Source: Belnapia mucosa (GTDB lineage Bacteria; Pseudomonadota; Alphaproteobacteria; Acetobacterales; Acetobacteraceae). From it: a DNA stretch of 64,000 bases. This document shows positions 1-8,262 of this stretch, in pieces. Position 1 is the stretch's first letter, and each line of letters starts with the position of its first letter. The DNA is taken from contig NZ_JAEUXJ010000017.1 in assembly GCF_016775475.1 (NCBI RefSeq), forward strand, positions 1 through 64,000, read 5' to 3'. Position numbers and translations under genes: made by a program. The notes under the pieces are model-generated. The model was given only the letters and a program-made list of their open reading frames with translations, had not been told where the DNA came from and searched no databases.

Positions 1-2
1 CC

Positions 3-251
3 GCCCAGAACGCTTCTCCTATGTCACCTTTTCAGGCCCAAGTTCGCCAGACGCGGCTTTCAAAACAGCCTGTAAGTGGGAACGACTTTCAGAAAGCTAT
101 GAAGCAGGACCATCCTCTAGCGATGGAGTATGTGGCTCGCCTTCTGCGACGCACAGTTAACCACCATGGTCCAGTAAAAAGACACGAAATAGATTCATGG
201 CTGCGCAGGGACGCCGTGGCAGAGTTTCGAACCTTATTAGATGCGCCCTAA
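3..251 (+). CDS. Hypothetical protein, possibly 3' end of a gene cut by the window edge
   Basis: The frame is open from base 3 to the stop at 249-251, with an ATG at 21, so this may be either a 76-residue protein or the C-terminal end of a longer one entering from the left. The product is basic and soluble and has no motif I recognise. It lies 125 bases upstream of the next gene on the same strand. Base composition is lower in GC than the secretion cluster further right. Coding status is uncertain. Confidence 0.25.
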   Translation, partial: AQNASPMSPFQAQVRQTRLSKQPVSGNDFQKAMKQDHPLAMEYVARLLRRTVNHHGPVKRHEIDSWLRRDAVAEFRTLLDAP

Positions 252-375
252 GCCCGACTCATGTGAGGCATTTCGGCAAGCAATGTCGTCATTCTCGGCG
301 TCGGACGGGCAGATATCTGCAGGTATGCTTTCGATTCAAGCAGAAGATTAATAAAAAGACCGGAGGGAGATTAAA

Positions 376-2739
376 ATGGGGCCCACGAATCAGGAAGATC
401 GGCATCGTGGCTTCCGACCTCGAGCTTGGGCCGCCACAGTTAGAAAGATAACTGCCGGCCTAGCACGTTGGCTCGCTAAGATCGCCTTCGTCGTGTTAGC
501 AAGCATCTGTATTGTGGCCATATTTGGCTTTGCCCTGATATTTATATTCCCCAACGCCACCGTCGGCGAAGCCGCTGACTTCCTGCTGACCAATGCCCGT
601 CCGCCTGAGGACAGAGAGTTGCCGCCAACTGCCTACGCAGTGCCCTACGCGGCTGCCGACCTTCAACGCATCGGCGGGCAGGGACATGGCCTGAGCTGCA
701 GCATCGATCCGTTCATTGAGCGGCTTGTCTTCGCCCCATCGTGGATCGAGCAGGTCATTCGTCCTGCCCGGACGGGGAGCGAGGAGGAAGCTTCGATTTC
801 CCTGCAGATGCGCCAAGCATGTGCCTTCCACGACCTCTGCTACCGCCACGGCGCCGCGACCTACGGCTACACCCAAGCCGACTGCGATTACCTCCTACTG
901 GAGCACGCGTATCGGATCTGCCAATACATCTACGGGCCGCAAAACGTTAACTACTGCATCAGGAGATCTCGACTGGTCGTGCTCGGCGTCCGCATCGGCG
1001 GAAGGGAGTTCTTTCGGCCTGCCGACGCCATCGCTGAAGTCGATAGCACGAATACTAGTCCTGACGGCCCTTGCCGCGTTGCCGACTGGTCGCTCGTTGC
1101 CGACGCCTGTGCATCTTCGTATTTCGAGTTCGACCCCTACCCGATACGTGCTACGAACTACACGGTTTATCGCGTTGCTGACGCTCCCGAGCATTGGGCA
1201 AATGAGGTTCGCCCACAGAAGGCGCTCTACGTCTTCCGCGTGAGGCCGTCAGGAACCCAGGTACTGATTTTGGGCTGGGCCAATGGAAGGCATCCTGAGG
1301 TCTGTGACGGGTATGAACTGCCCGGCACTTACGGGTTCCTCAACATCGCACCGCAAGTAGTCGCATCCGTGGCGGGAGATGAGTGGTTCACTTGGTGGCG
1401 CCGACATGACCTCGCCGGGACGGGCGGCAGTTTCGCGTTCCTATCGCCACGTCGTGCTAGGCTGGCTGACTGGAAGCGCCTCTTCCCTGGAGCCAAAGAA
1501 CTTCAGGCTGACCTATCGGAGGCGGCGATGTGCACGCCGCTGCCGCCGGTGCTGCATGACGACGGTCCTCCAGCCTCCTTCGAAGTCAGAGTTCGCCTCA
1601 AAAATAGCAATGAGCGCAACAATGATGATTTCGATCCGAACTTCTCGGAGATACACACCGCTCCGGGGATAGCGCCACATGCCGGTGTTCGTCTGATGGC
1701 GCTCCGGACTACCTTATGCGGACGACTCCCTTGCCATCTGGACGTCGTCTTCAACCCAACGGGACCTGAGATCCAAGAACAGAAAGTAGAACCTCTCATC
1801 GCGCGCGACGCACTGAACCGCAATAAAGAAAGAGGGGATGTTGTGGATTTCTACCGCAACTTCCAAACCGCCCCGATCCCCTTGACCGGACCGACCCCAG
1901 ACAGACCGGTGCTTGCATGGATGGTGCGGGGCGATAGAGACGGTCAGGCTTATACGAACTCGGCTCTTCTCAGGCGGTTGCGCGTTTTCGAAGAAGATCG
2001 GGGTGGCAGCGCAGGAGTAGTTCGGCTTACCGGTCTTCTTGAAGAACACGAACCGCTCGCGGTTCTCGCCAGGACTACGATGCATCCCAGACTGGTCTCG
2101 ATTGCAGCCGGCCGCGTCGATGCTGGCCGGGTGTCTATCCGCGAATGGGCCCTGCCGCCGCAGCGCACAGTTGAGGGGCAGCCGACGCAGACAGAGTTCA
2201 GTCGTCTGCGTATGTCTGCTCCGGCCTTTCATGGGGCCCGGACGGAGACGGTCCGTGTCACGACAGTGAAATCATCAGCACCACTGCGCAGTTCGGAATG
2301 CAACGATCCGAATGATTCGTTGGATTGGACGTGGATGACGCGACCGCCAACAGTGATGGCCTCCAAATTCGGCGAGGTGAGGAGTGACGCAATGGTCGTC
2401 TTCACACGCTTGGCGCTGGGCGAGTATCGCCAGGAATCGGAGGTCCCTCAACCTGCCGCCAATTTCGCACTTGAGGTGAGGCTTCTCAAGCTTGCCGTTG
2501 GACCGTCCTGCGAGATGTCAGAAATTATCGTCTACTCGCCGGAAATTTCCCTGACGGCCGCCAAAGAGGGTCCGGAAGCCAACAAGCCTCTCGCCGAACG
2601 CAGGCTTGCTCTCTTGCTTGCGCAAATGCGGTCACGTCCTGTGTTGCCGGCTTATCTGCAGCAAGGGGGAAGGCTGCATCTGATTATTCCTGATCCTAAG
2701 ACTCCGGGCCGTTCCCTCCTTCTCAGGACGACGGAGTAG
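376..2739 (+). CDS. Membrane-anchored protein with phospholipase A2-like HD/CD motif
   Basis: A 787-residue protein. A GGAGGGAG ribosome binding site at about 361-368 supports the ATG at 376. One hydrophobic segment (about residues 32-58) follows a basic N-terminus, so the bulk of the protein is probably periplasmic. Residues 149-156 read CAFHDLCY and are followed by Cys170-Asp171. This resembles the secreted phospholipase A2 signature, in which His-Asp is the catalytic/calcium dyad and the flanking cysteines form disulfides. The remaining 600 residues are not recognised. The two genes downstream follow on the same strand (94-133 and 2 bases), suggesting an operon with a peptidoglycan peptidase. 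The phospholipase assignment rests on the short motif only; a structural disulfide domain is the alternative. Confidence 0.6.
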   Translation: MGPTNQEDRHRGFRPRAWAATVRKITAGLARWLAKIAFVVLASICIVAIFGFALIFIFPNATVGEAADFLLTNARPPEDRELPPTAYAVPYAAADLQRIGGQGHGLSCSIDPFIERLVFAPSWIEQVIRPARTGSEEEASISLQMRQACAFHDLCYRHGAATYGYTQADCDYLLLEHAYRICQYIYGPQNVNYCIRRSRLVVLGVRIGGREFFRPADAIAEVDSTNTSPDGPCRVADWSLVADACASSYFEFDPYPIRATNYTVYRVADAPEHWANEVRPQKALYVFRVRPSGTQVLILGWANGRHPEVCDGYELPGTYGFLNIAPQVVASVAGDEWFTWWRRHDLAGTGGSFAFLSPRRARLADWKRLFPGAKELQADLSEAAMCTPLPPVLHDDGPPASFEVRVRLKNSNERNNDDFDPNFSEIHTAPGIAPHAGVRLMALRTTLCGRLPCHLDVVFNPTGPEIQEQKVEPLIARDALNRNKERGDVVDFYRNFQTAPIPLTGPTPDRPVLAWMVRGDRDGQAYTNSALLRRLRVFEEDRGGSAGVVRLTGLLEEHEPLAVLARTTMHPRLVSIAAGRVDAGRVSIREWALPPQRTVEGQPTQTEFSRLRMSAPAFHGARTETVRVTTVKSSAPLRSSECNDPNDSLDWTWMTRPPTVMASKFGEVRSDAMVVFTRLALGEYRQESEVPQPAANFALEVRLLKLAVGPSCEMSEIIVYSPEISLTAAKEGPEANKPLAERRLALLLAQMRSRPVLPAYLQQGGRLHLIIPDPKTPGRSLLLRTTE

Positions 2740-2872
2740 TCTTTGCATCGTACGCGACCCCGACAGAGTGCCCGCGGCCGCCCTCGCGTTGGTTCACCAT
2801 TCTCTGCGATCTTGACATTGTTCGGGCTGAGCTTTGAAGATATGCGCCAGGACAAAAAAGGCAAGAAGGGCA

Positions 2873-4003
2873 ATGGCTGGAGGAACTGACGCCGACCCAC
2901 CGAAGTGGTGGGTCAGGTGGATATTATTGCCGACCCTGCTTCTGGTGCTGGTAGTTGTACTCCTCGCCTATGCAGTCGGCTGGATTGGCGGTTCCCCAGC
3001 TGCATCAGGAACCTCCGTCACGACTGGGGGCGGCATAGGTCCATCCGTCCAGATTCTGCTCGTCGCGATGGTGTTCCTAGCTCTTCTCGCCGGCGTCGCG
3101 GTCGTGTTCCGTGCGTCTGGGATGCAGTACCAGCCTGAAGCGTTCGGACTTCCAGCCGGCACCATCAGCGCCCTGCTAGCGCTAGGACTCCTGATCCTCT
3201 TCAGCGTCTTTGGGCCGCAGATGGTCGAGAGGGTATTTTCGGCGCAGAATGCCCCTTCGACAGCGCTCCATGCGGTCATGGTCGGGCCAGGCGTCGTAGG
3301 GGTCGAAAGCCTGCCCCCAGATGACCGCTTCAGGCGGATACAGCAGGAAGCAGAACTCCAGACACAGCGATTGCGGAGTTTGGGACTTGTGGTCGTCCCC
3401 CAGCCCGTGCGGGAACCGAACAGCCCGCCGGATATCAGGCTGAACTTGTACGAGCCGCACGACAACGCGCGCGGCATCACGTTCGCCCGTGAATTCCTGA
3501 CCATCCTCGCAACCTTGATGACTACCATCATCGGTTTTTACTTCGGTTCGCGTTCCACCATTGCAGCGGTAGCTGAGGAGCGCAAATCCGGCGCCTCGAG
3601 GGCTGACGCGGCTCCCGTGAGTGGCCAGACGGGCGCGACCCCGCCGGAGGCGCAGCGTGGCAAGCTGACCGAGTTGGCGCGTTCGCTTGATACGGCCAAG
3701 AAGGCCATCGCGGACACGACCGCGCCGTTGACAGCCGAGAGGAGGGTGGAAATCAAGGCTCAGCTGGACGCAGCGGACGCGGCCCAGCAGGAGGCAGCCT
3801 CCCGCAGGACGGCGGCGGAGGCCGCAATCGTCAAAGTCGAGGAACTAAGCCGTAAGGCCGGGGCCGGCGACACCTCTGCCAAAGCGGACCTCCCAGGCGC
3901 ACAAACCGCCGCCGGTCAGGCGCTATCCGAACTGGCGACGGCCGTTGCTACGGTTGAGCGGCGCCAGGGAGAACTCTCGACCGCAGAGCAGGCGGAGGGC
4001 TAG
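2873..4003 (+). CDS. Multi-spanning membrane protein with Ala-rich coiled-coil C-terminus
   Basis: I prefer the ATG at 2873, which has an AAGAAGG-like site just upstream; an in-frame ATG at 2834 would add 13 residues. Counting from 2834, hydrophobic segments lie at about residues 28-52, 71-93, 107-127 and 218-240. The loop between the third and fourth (about 90 residues) is polar. After the last helix, from about residue 250 to the end, the chain is rich in Ala, Glu, Lys and Arg with heptad-like spacing, so it is probably a cytoplasmic or periplasmic coiled coil. No family is recognised. The next gene starts two bases after this stop, so the two are almost certainly co-translated; a membrane scaffold role is a guess. 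Confidence 0.6.
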   Translation: MAGGTDADPPKWWVRWILLPTLLLVLVVVLLAYAVGWIGGSPAASGTSVTTGGGIGPSVQILLVAMVFLALLAGVAVVFRASGMQYQPEAFGLPAGTISALLALGLLILFSVFGPQMVERVFSAQNAPSTALHAVMVGPGVVGVESLPPDDRFRRIQQEAELQTQRLRSLGLVVVPQPVREPNSPPDIRLNLYEPHDNARGITFAREFLTILATLMTTIIGFYFGSRSTIAAVAEERKSGASRADAAPVSGQTGATPPEAQRGKLTELARSLDTAKKAIADTTAPLTAERRVEIKAQLDAADAAQQEAASRRTAAEAAIVKVEELSRKAGAGDTSAKADLPGAQTAAGQALSELATAVATVERRQGELSTAEQAEG

Positions 4004-4005
4004 AG

Positions 4006-4788
4006 ATGACTGTTGGAACCTTGCTGGCCGTCACCGCCTCCAGCGGTCTCCACCTGCGGGCGGAACCCGAAAAAGCAGCAAAGAGCCTACGTGTCCTGCC
4101 GACCGGGGCACGAGTCGTGGAAGCAGAGCAGCAGCGAGGGACGCCGGCGGAATGGGTTCGGGTCCTAGCCGACGGCGCCCAGGGATTCGTCGCGGCTACT
4201 TTTGTCGCCCCGGTTGCGACGGTACTCGCGGCGCCATCCCGTTCTATGTCACAGCCGATCGCGCCCGACCGTCGTAGTTCGGATCCCTTGCTCCTGCACC
4301 CGACGTTCCGGGCGAAGGCGCTGGCGGTAGTCGATGCCCTTAACGCCGAAGGCATCCCCTTTCGACTCTTCGAAGCCTATCGCGCTCCATCACGGCAGGC
4401 CTACCTCTACGCACAGGGTCGCACGCGGCCGGGGGACATCGTCACCAAGGCTGTCCCGTGGGCGTCCTACCACCAGTATGGGCTGGCCGGTGACTTCGTG
4501 CTGTTCGAGGACAGCCGCTGGAGCTGGGATGCCGCAGGTCACCGCCGCGCTTGGTGGGACAGGCTCTGGGTCATTGGCGAGGAGAACGGTCTCGAGGCCC
4601 TGAAGCGGTTCGAGCGCCCTCACCTGCAGTTGGCGAGGCTCGAGGTCGGGGACCTACAGGCAGGCAGATTCCCGAGCGGAGGCGACAGCTCTTGGCTCGA
4701 CAACTTGGTTTGGCAGATTGAGGCCTGGGCCGGCCCGGAGCGGGCCCCGCCGAGTCCCGGCGAACGACCTGCTTTATCCGATGCCTGA
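4006..4788 (+). CDS. SH3-domain M15 family peptidoglycan peptidase
   Basis: A 260-residue protein. Residues 1-70 form a bacterial SH3 domain, which binds cell wall peptides. Residues 95-210 match the M15 family of endolysin-like L-alanyl-D-glutamate or D-Ala-D-Ala peptidases: an EAYR segment, then SYHQYGLAGDF with likely zinc ligands His156 and Asp163, and a downstream ERPHLQL supplying His206. The role would be cleavage of peptide stems in peptidoglycan. No signal peptide is visible. The start sits two bases after the preceding stop, with GGAGG about 8 bases upstream, so it is co-translated with the membrane protein. Possible roles are phage-like lysis, cell wall remodelling, or a toxin delivered by a neighbouring system. 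Confidence 0.8.
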   Translation: MTVGTLLAVTASSGLHLRAEPEKAAKSLRVLPTGARVVEAEQQRGTPAEWVRVLADGAQGFVAATFVAPVATVLAAPSRSMSQPIAPDRRSSDPLLLHPTFRAKALAVVDALNAEGIPFRLFEAYRAPSRQAYLYAQGRTRPGDIVTKAVPWASYHQYGLAGDFVLFEDSRWSWDAAGHRRAWWDRLWVIGEENGLEALKRFERPHLQLARLEVGDLQAGRFPSGGDSSWLDNLVWQIEAWAGPERAPPSPGERPALSDA

Positions 4789-5088
4789 CTACCGTCTTCC
4801 GAACGTGGAGCCCCCTGCTTCAGTAGCTGATCCTGCTTTCCATGTGGCGAGCGATGATGGGCTCTGCGACGGGATTGAATGACTTCTGACGTGATCGTCC
4901 GTGCCAGCACAAAGGCCAAGCCTTTGGAACCTGCGACAGCCATTCCTGCTGACGTCGCGCCTCAACAGCCGTGTCCAGCTCCGGGTCTCAGCCAGCGCTG
5001 TACCACAAGCAGCGGCCAATCTTTGCCGACAGTGTAGCGGCTGGATGAATGCTGGCTTTCCCGCAATTCCCGTGCCGGCGTTGCGCTG
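4789..5088. other. Intergenic region without a gene
   Basis: About 300 bases between the M15 peptidase and the ISL3 remnant. I see no convincing coding frame, RNA gene or terminator hairpin. It probably contains debris from the end of the mobile element to its right. Confidence 0.4.
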
Positions 5089-5906
5089 TCATGCGGCATG
5101 TATCACGCGGGCACGGAGCAGCGCGAAGCCTGCTCGGTCATATATGGTGCGCTTGATCACCTTGATGCGGCAGATCTGTCCCTCGGCCGGGCTGGTCGTC
5201 CAGGGCAGGCTGAGCGCGGTCTCCACAGCGGTGATATCCTTTTGCAGCTCGGCGACGAGGTCGGAGAGGTACGTCCTCTCCGCGACGGCGAGAAGGTCTG
5301 CCAGGGGCTCGTCACTCTTCTTTCGTAGGACGCCTCCAAGCCGCTTCGCGGCAGCGGCTGTGGCTGCCAGCGTGGGCACCTGCTTCGAGCAGCCGCGCGG
5401 CGAAGGCCCGGTCGGGCCGCGACAGGGTCCGAGGTTCGGCCGTCAGTAGCCGCGCCACGCGCCGGCCCGAGGGCGGTCGCCATGGCTTGCCGTTGGCGGT
5501 CCGGGGTGCCCGAGATCCGTCCGGCTCCGCCCTGCGGCGGTCTGTTGCCCAGCTGCGGACGATGGCGTCGCGGCCCGGAACGTCCAGTGCCTTCAGTTCC
5601 CGCCATAGCAGGGGCGGCGTTGTGGCACCCCTCGGCCCAGCGGCGCTCCAAATGGTCACGGTAGGGGTCGAGCACGCTGCCGCGCTGGGGCTGCCGCCAG
5701 GATGGCATGGCGCCGGCGCGGAGCCACCGCCGCAGTGTCTTGCGGTCGACGCCGAGCTGGCGGGAGATCGCGCTCAGCGAGGCGCCCGCCGCGTGCAGGC
5801 GCGCCGCCTCGTCGAACCGGCCCTGCCGACGCGCGCGTGCCGCAATGCTCGGGCGCCGTGCAGTGTAAGATGGCGTAACGGGCCGGCCGCCGGCGTAGGC
5901 AGCCAA
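5089..5906 (-). pseudogene. ISL3-family transposase remnant, frameshifted
   Basis: Read on the minus strand, the C-terminal half of an ISL3-type transposase is spread over three frames. Frame one (from about 5906) has a helix-turn-helix with LSAISRQLGVDRKTLRRWLR and LDPYRDHLERRWAEGC. Frame two (about 5659-5312) continues with LLWRELKAL. Frame three (about 5379-5089) ends with SPAEGQICRIKVIKRTIYDRAGF, the usual ISL3 C-terminal signature. The N-terminal zinc ribbon and DDE core are absent. At least two frameshifts plus truncation make it inactive. Confidence 0.75.
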
Positions 5907-5987
5907 GGTGGTCGTCCCTCAGACTGATGGTGTCACGACCGGGGTCGGGCCGGGGTGGCCTGCCCCAAGCATCAGCGAGGGATGATG

Positions 5988-7019
5988 ATGGACCATTACG
6001 CTGGGATCGATGTGTCGCTGGAACTGAGCAGCATCTGCGTGGTGGACGCCACCGGCCGGATCATGCGCGAAGCCAAGGTAGCGAGCGAGCCCGAGGCGCT
6101 GATCACCTGGCTGCGCGGGCTTGACCTCGAGCTGGCGCGGGTGGGGCTGGAGGCCGGACCGCTATCGCAGTGGCTCTACGCCGCGATGCGCGAGGCCGGC
6201 CTGCCGGTCGAACTCCTTGAGACCCGACACGTGCGCGACGCGTTCAAGGCAATGGCGGTCAAGACCGACCGGAAGGATGCGCGCGGCATCGCCCAGCTGA
6301 TGCGGCTCGGTTGGTTCCGACCCGTGCACTGCAAGTCGGCACCGGCCCAGGAGACCCGGGTCTTGTTGTCCGCGAGGAAGGTGCTGCAGACGAAGCGCAT
6401 CGACGTGGAGATGAGCTTGCGCGGTCTGCTACGCGGCTTCGGGCTGAAGGTGGGGCCAACCACTGCTCGGAATTTTGCCGGGCGGATCCGGGAGCTGGTC
6501 GAGTACCACCCGTGCCTCACGGCTGTTGCCGAGGCGTTGCTGGCTGCGCGCGAGGTGCTCGGGGTGCAACTGGCCGGCCTCGAGAAGCGCCTACGCGACG
6601 CGGCACGGACCGATGATAGAGCACAGCTGCTGATGACCACGCCCGGCGTTGGCGTCATCGTGGCGCTCACCTTCGTCTCGGCCGTCGACGACCCCGGGCG
6701 CTTCCGATCTTCGAAGGCCGTCGGTGCCCACTTCGGCTTGACGCCGCGGAAGTACCAGTACGGGGAAACCGACGTGACCGGGCGTATCTCGAAGGCCGGC
6801 GACGCTGGCGTCCGGACGGCGCTCTACGAGGCGGCGAATACCATTCTCACCCGCGCCGTGAAAGGTTCGGCGCTCAAGAGCTGGGCGGCCCGCATCGCCG
6901 CCCGTACAGGCATGAAGAAAGCGAAAGTCGCCTTGGCGAGGAAGCTCGCGGTGGTGCTGCACCGGATGCTCGCGGACGGCAAACCGTTCGTCGCCGATCG
7001 CGCTGCCCTGGCGGCATGA
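5988..7019 (+). CDS. IS110-family transposase
   Basis: About 343 residues. Three ATGs lie in a row at 5982, 5985 and 5988; the last has the best spacing from GAGG at 5977-5980 and gives the usual MDHYAGIDVS start. The N-terminal DEDD RuvC-like domain shows GIDVS, GLEAGP and TDRKDARGIA. The C-terminal transposase_20 domain shows TTPGVGVIVALTF and GLTPRKYQYGE. The length is normal for IS110 and there is no internal stop, so this copy may be active. It lies just right of the ISL3 remnant. IS110 elements are guided by a structured bridge RNA from their non-coding end; the flank holding it is not resolved here. Confidence 0.9.
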   Translation: MDHYAGIDVSLELSSICVVDATGRIMREAKVASEPEALITWLRGLDLELARVGLEAGPLSQWLYAAMREAGLPVELLETRHVRDAFKAMAVKTDRKDARGIAQLMRLGWFRPVHCKSAPAQETRVLLSARKVLQTKRIDVEMSLRGLLRGFGLKVGPTTARNFAGRIRELVEYHPCLTAVAEALLAAREVLGVQLAGLEKRLRDAARTDDRAQLLMTTPGVGVIVALTFVSAVDDPGRFRSSKAVGAHFGLTPRKYQYGETDVTGRISKAGDAGVRTALYEAANTILTRAVKGSALKSWAARIAARTGMKKAKVALARKLAVVLHRMLADGKPFVADRAALAA

Positions 7020-7388
7020 GACAGAAGGAGAGATAGCGGGTTCGGGCGGGCAAGGCATCAACCGCCTGAAGCGAGGTCCCGTCGCCGGGACGCTGGATCA
7101 GGTCAGGCCGTATACGGTCAGGCAGCGCCGCAAGGATGACTGCGCGTTGTAAGATTGGCCGACCTGCTCCTCATCCAACACCATCAGGTGGCGGCCATGC
7201 GCCGACCCCGGACAGAAGCGAGACACCGGCGAGGGGATTGGCGCTCAAGAGGGTTGACTACCGAAGGCCCGTTACAGAAGGCCGTATGTCCGCCGTCAAG
7301 CCCGGGATGGTTCGTCCTAAGATGCGTGTGGTGAATCCGAGGGTGGCCCACGCGAACCGGGTCATTCTCAGAGCAGGGAGGACGGACC
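7020..7388. other. Non-coding junction between two IS110-type elements
   Basis: About 370 bases with no convincing gene. It should contain the right end of the first IS110 element and the left end of the second, including any bridge RNA. Element termini cannot be set by eye because IS110 elements lack long terminal inverted repeats. An AGGGAGG at about 7374-7381 is the ribosome binding site for the next transposase. Confidence 0.4.
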
Positions 7389-8090
7389 ATGACAGAGACT
7401 GGCACCGTTTTCGTGGGCATCGACGCGGCCAAGGCCAAGCACGCGGTGGCGGTGGCCGAACCTGGCCGGAGCGGCGAGGTGCGGTATATCGGCGAGACCG
7501 ACGCGGCCGCCGACGCCGTGCGCAAGCTGCTGACGCGCTTGGCTGCGAAGTATGGAAAGCTGCACATCTGCTATGAAGCCGGTCCGACGGGGTACGGGTT
7601 GTATCGGCAGGTCATCAGCCTTAGCCATGATACCAAGAAGTCGAAGTTCCGACCTGCGGTCCGTAAGGCTGGTGCTTCAAAAAGTACCGGGTGACCGGTG
7701 GGCCCAAAGGTGGAACCTTCGTGCGCTTGGTATGATTGCACCGTTGTCGCGCCATCACAGATCCCGCGCAAAGCCGGAGGCCGGGTTAAGACCAACCGCC
7801 GCGATGCGGTCCAGCTGGCGCGCTTGCTGCGCGCGGGCGAACTGACTGCAGTCTGGGTACCCGACGAGGAGCATGAAGCGATGCGTGATCTGGTTCGCGC
7901 GCGGGAGGCAGCTGTCGACGATCTGCAACGCAAGCGGCAATTGATATCGTCGCTGCTGCTGAAGCATGGCCGGGTCTACTCCGGCAAGACGACATGGGGT
8001 GCGATGTACGTGCGCTGGCTGCAGGAGCAGAGCTTTGCCTACCCGGCGCAGCACGCCCGCAGTAAGATCGGGAAGCCCCGGGACGCATAA
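7389..8090 (+). pseudogene. IS110-family transposase, split by a small insert and 3'-truncated
   Basis: Starts normally (GIDAAKAKHAVAV, then CYEAGPTGYGLYRQ), then is interrupted at 7632 by a 100-bp insert that brings an in-frame TGA at 7692-7694. The same frame resumes at 7737 with CTVVAPSQIPRKAG, VKTNRRDAVQLARLL and WVPDEEHEAMRDLVRARE. Removing 105 bases (the insert plus one copy of the duplicated target) restores a continuous reading. At about 8055 the match to this family ends and a stop follows, so the C-terminal half is missing. Two independent damage events make this copy dead. Confidence 0.85.
7632..7731. mobile_element. 100-bp MITE-like element with 5-bp target duplication
   Basis: Exactly 100 bases bounded by ACCAAG (7632-7637) and CTTGGT (7726-7731). 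The terminal inverted repeats continue imperfectly inward for about 25 bases: CGAAG and TTCC match on both sides. The direct repeat ATGAT flanks it at 7627-7631 and 7732-7736. Excising the element with one ATGAT copy restores the transposase codons Ser-His-Asp-Cys-Thr. It is too short to code for a transposase, so it must have been moved in trans. The mobilising family is unknown. Confidence 0.85.
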
Positions 8091-8262
8091 GCGGAGATGC
8101 GGTAACCAACCCGCGGATGGGAGCATGATCACCGACGTCCATTGGCCCCGCCCCTCCCCTACGCAACCACCTTGGCCCGCTGTCGATAGCGGGCGATGTC
8201 GCGCGCCAAAATGCATTGACTGCGGACATCAGAGCGTCTCCTAGGGACGTAGTATTTCACCC

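Noticed and set aside
376..2739. Phospholipase A2-like protein as a typical T6SS Tle effector
   Set aside because: It has an N-terminal membrane helix, no adjacent immunity gene and no VgrG or PAAR link, so secretion by the T6SS is not supported.
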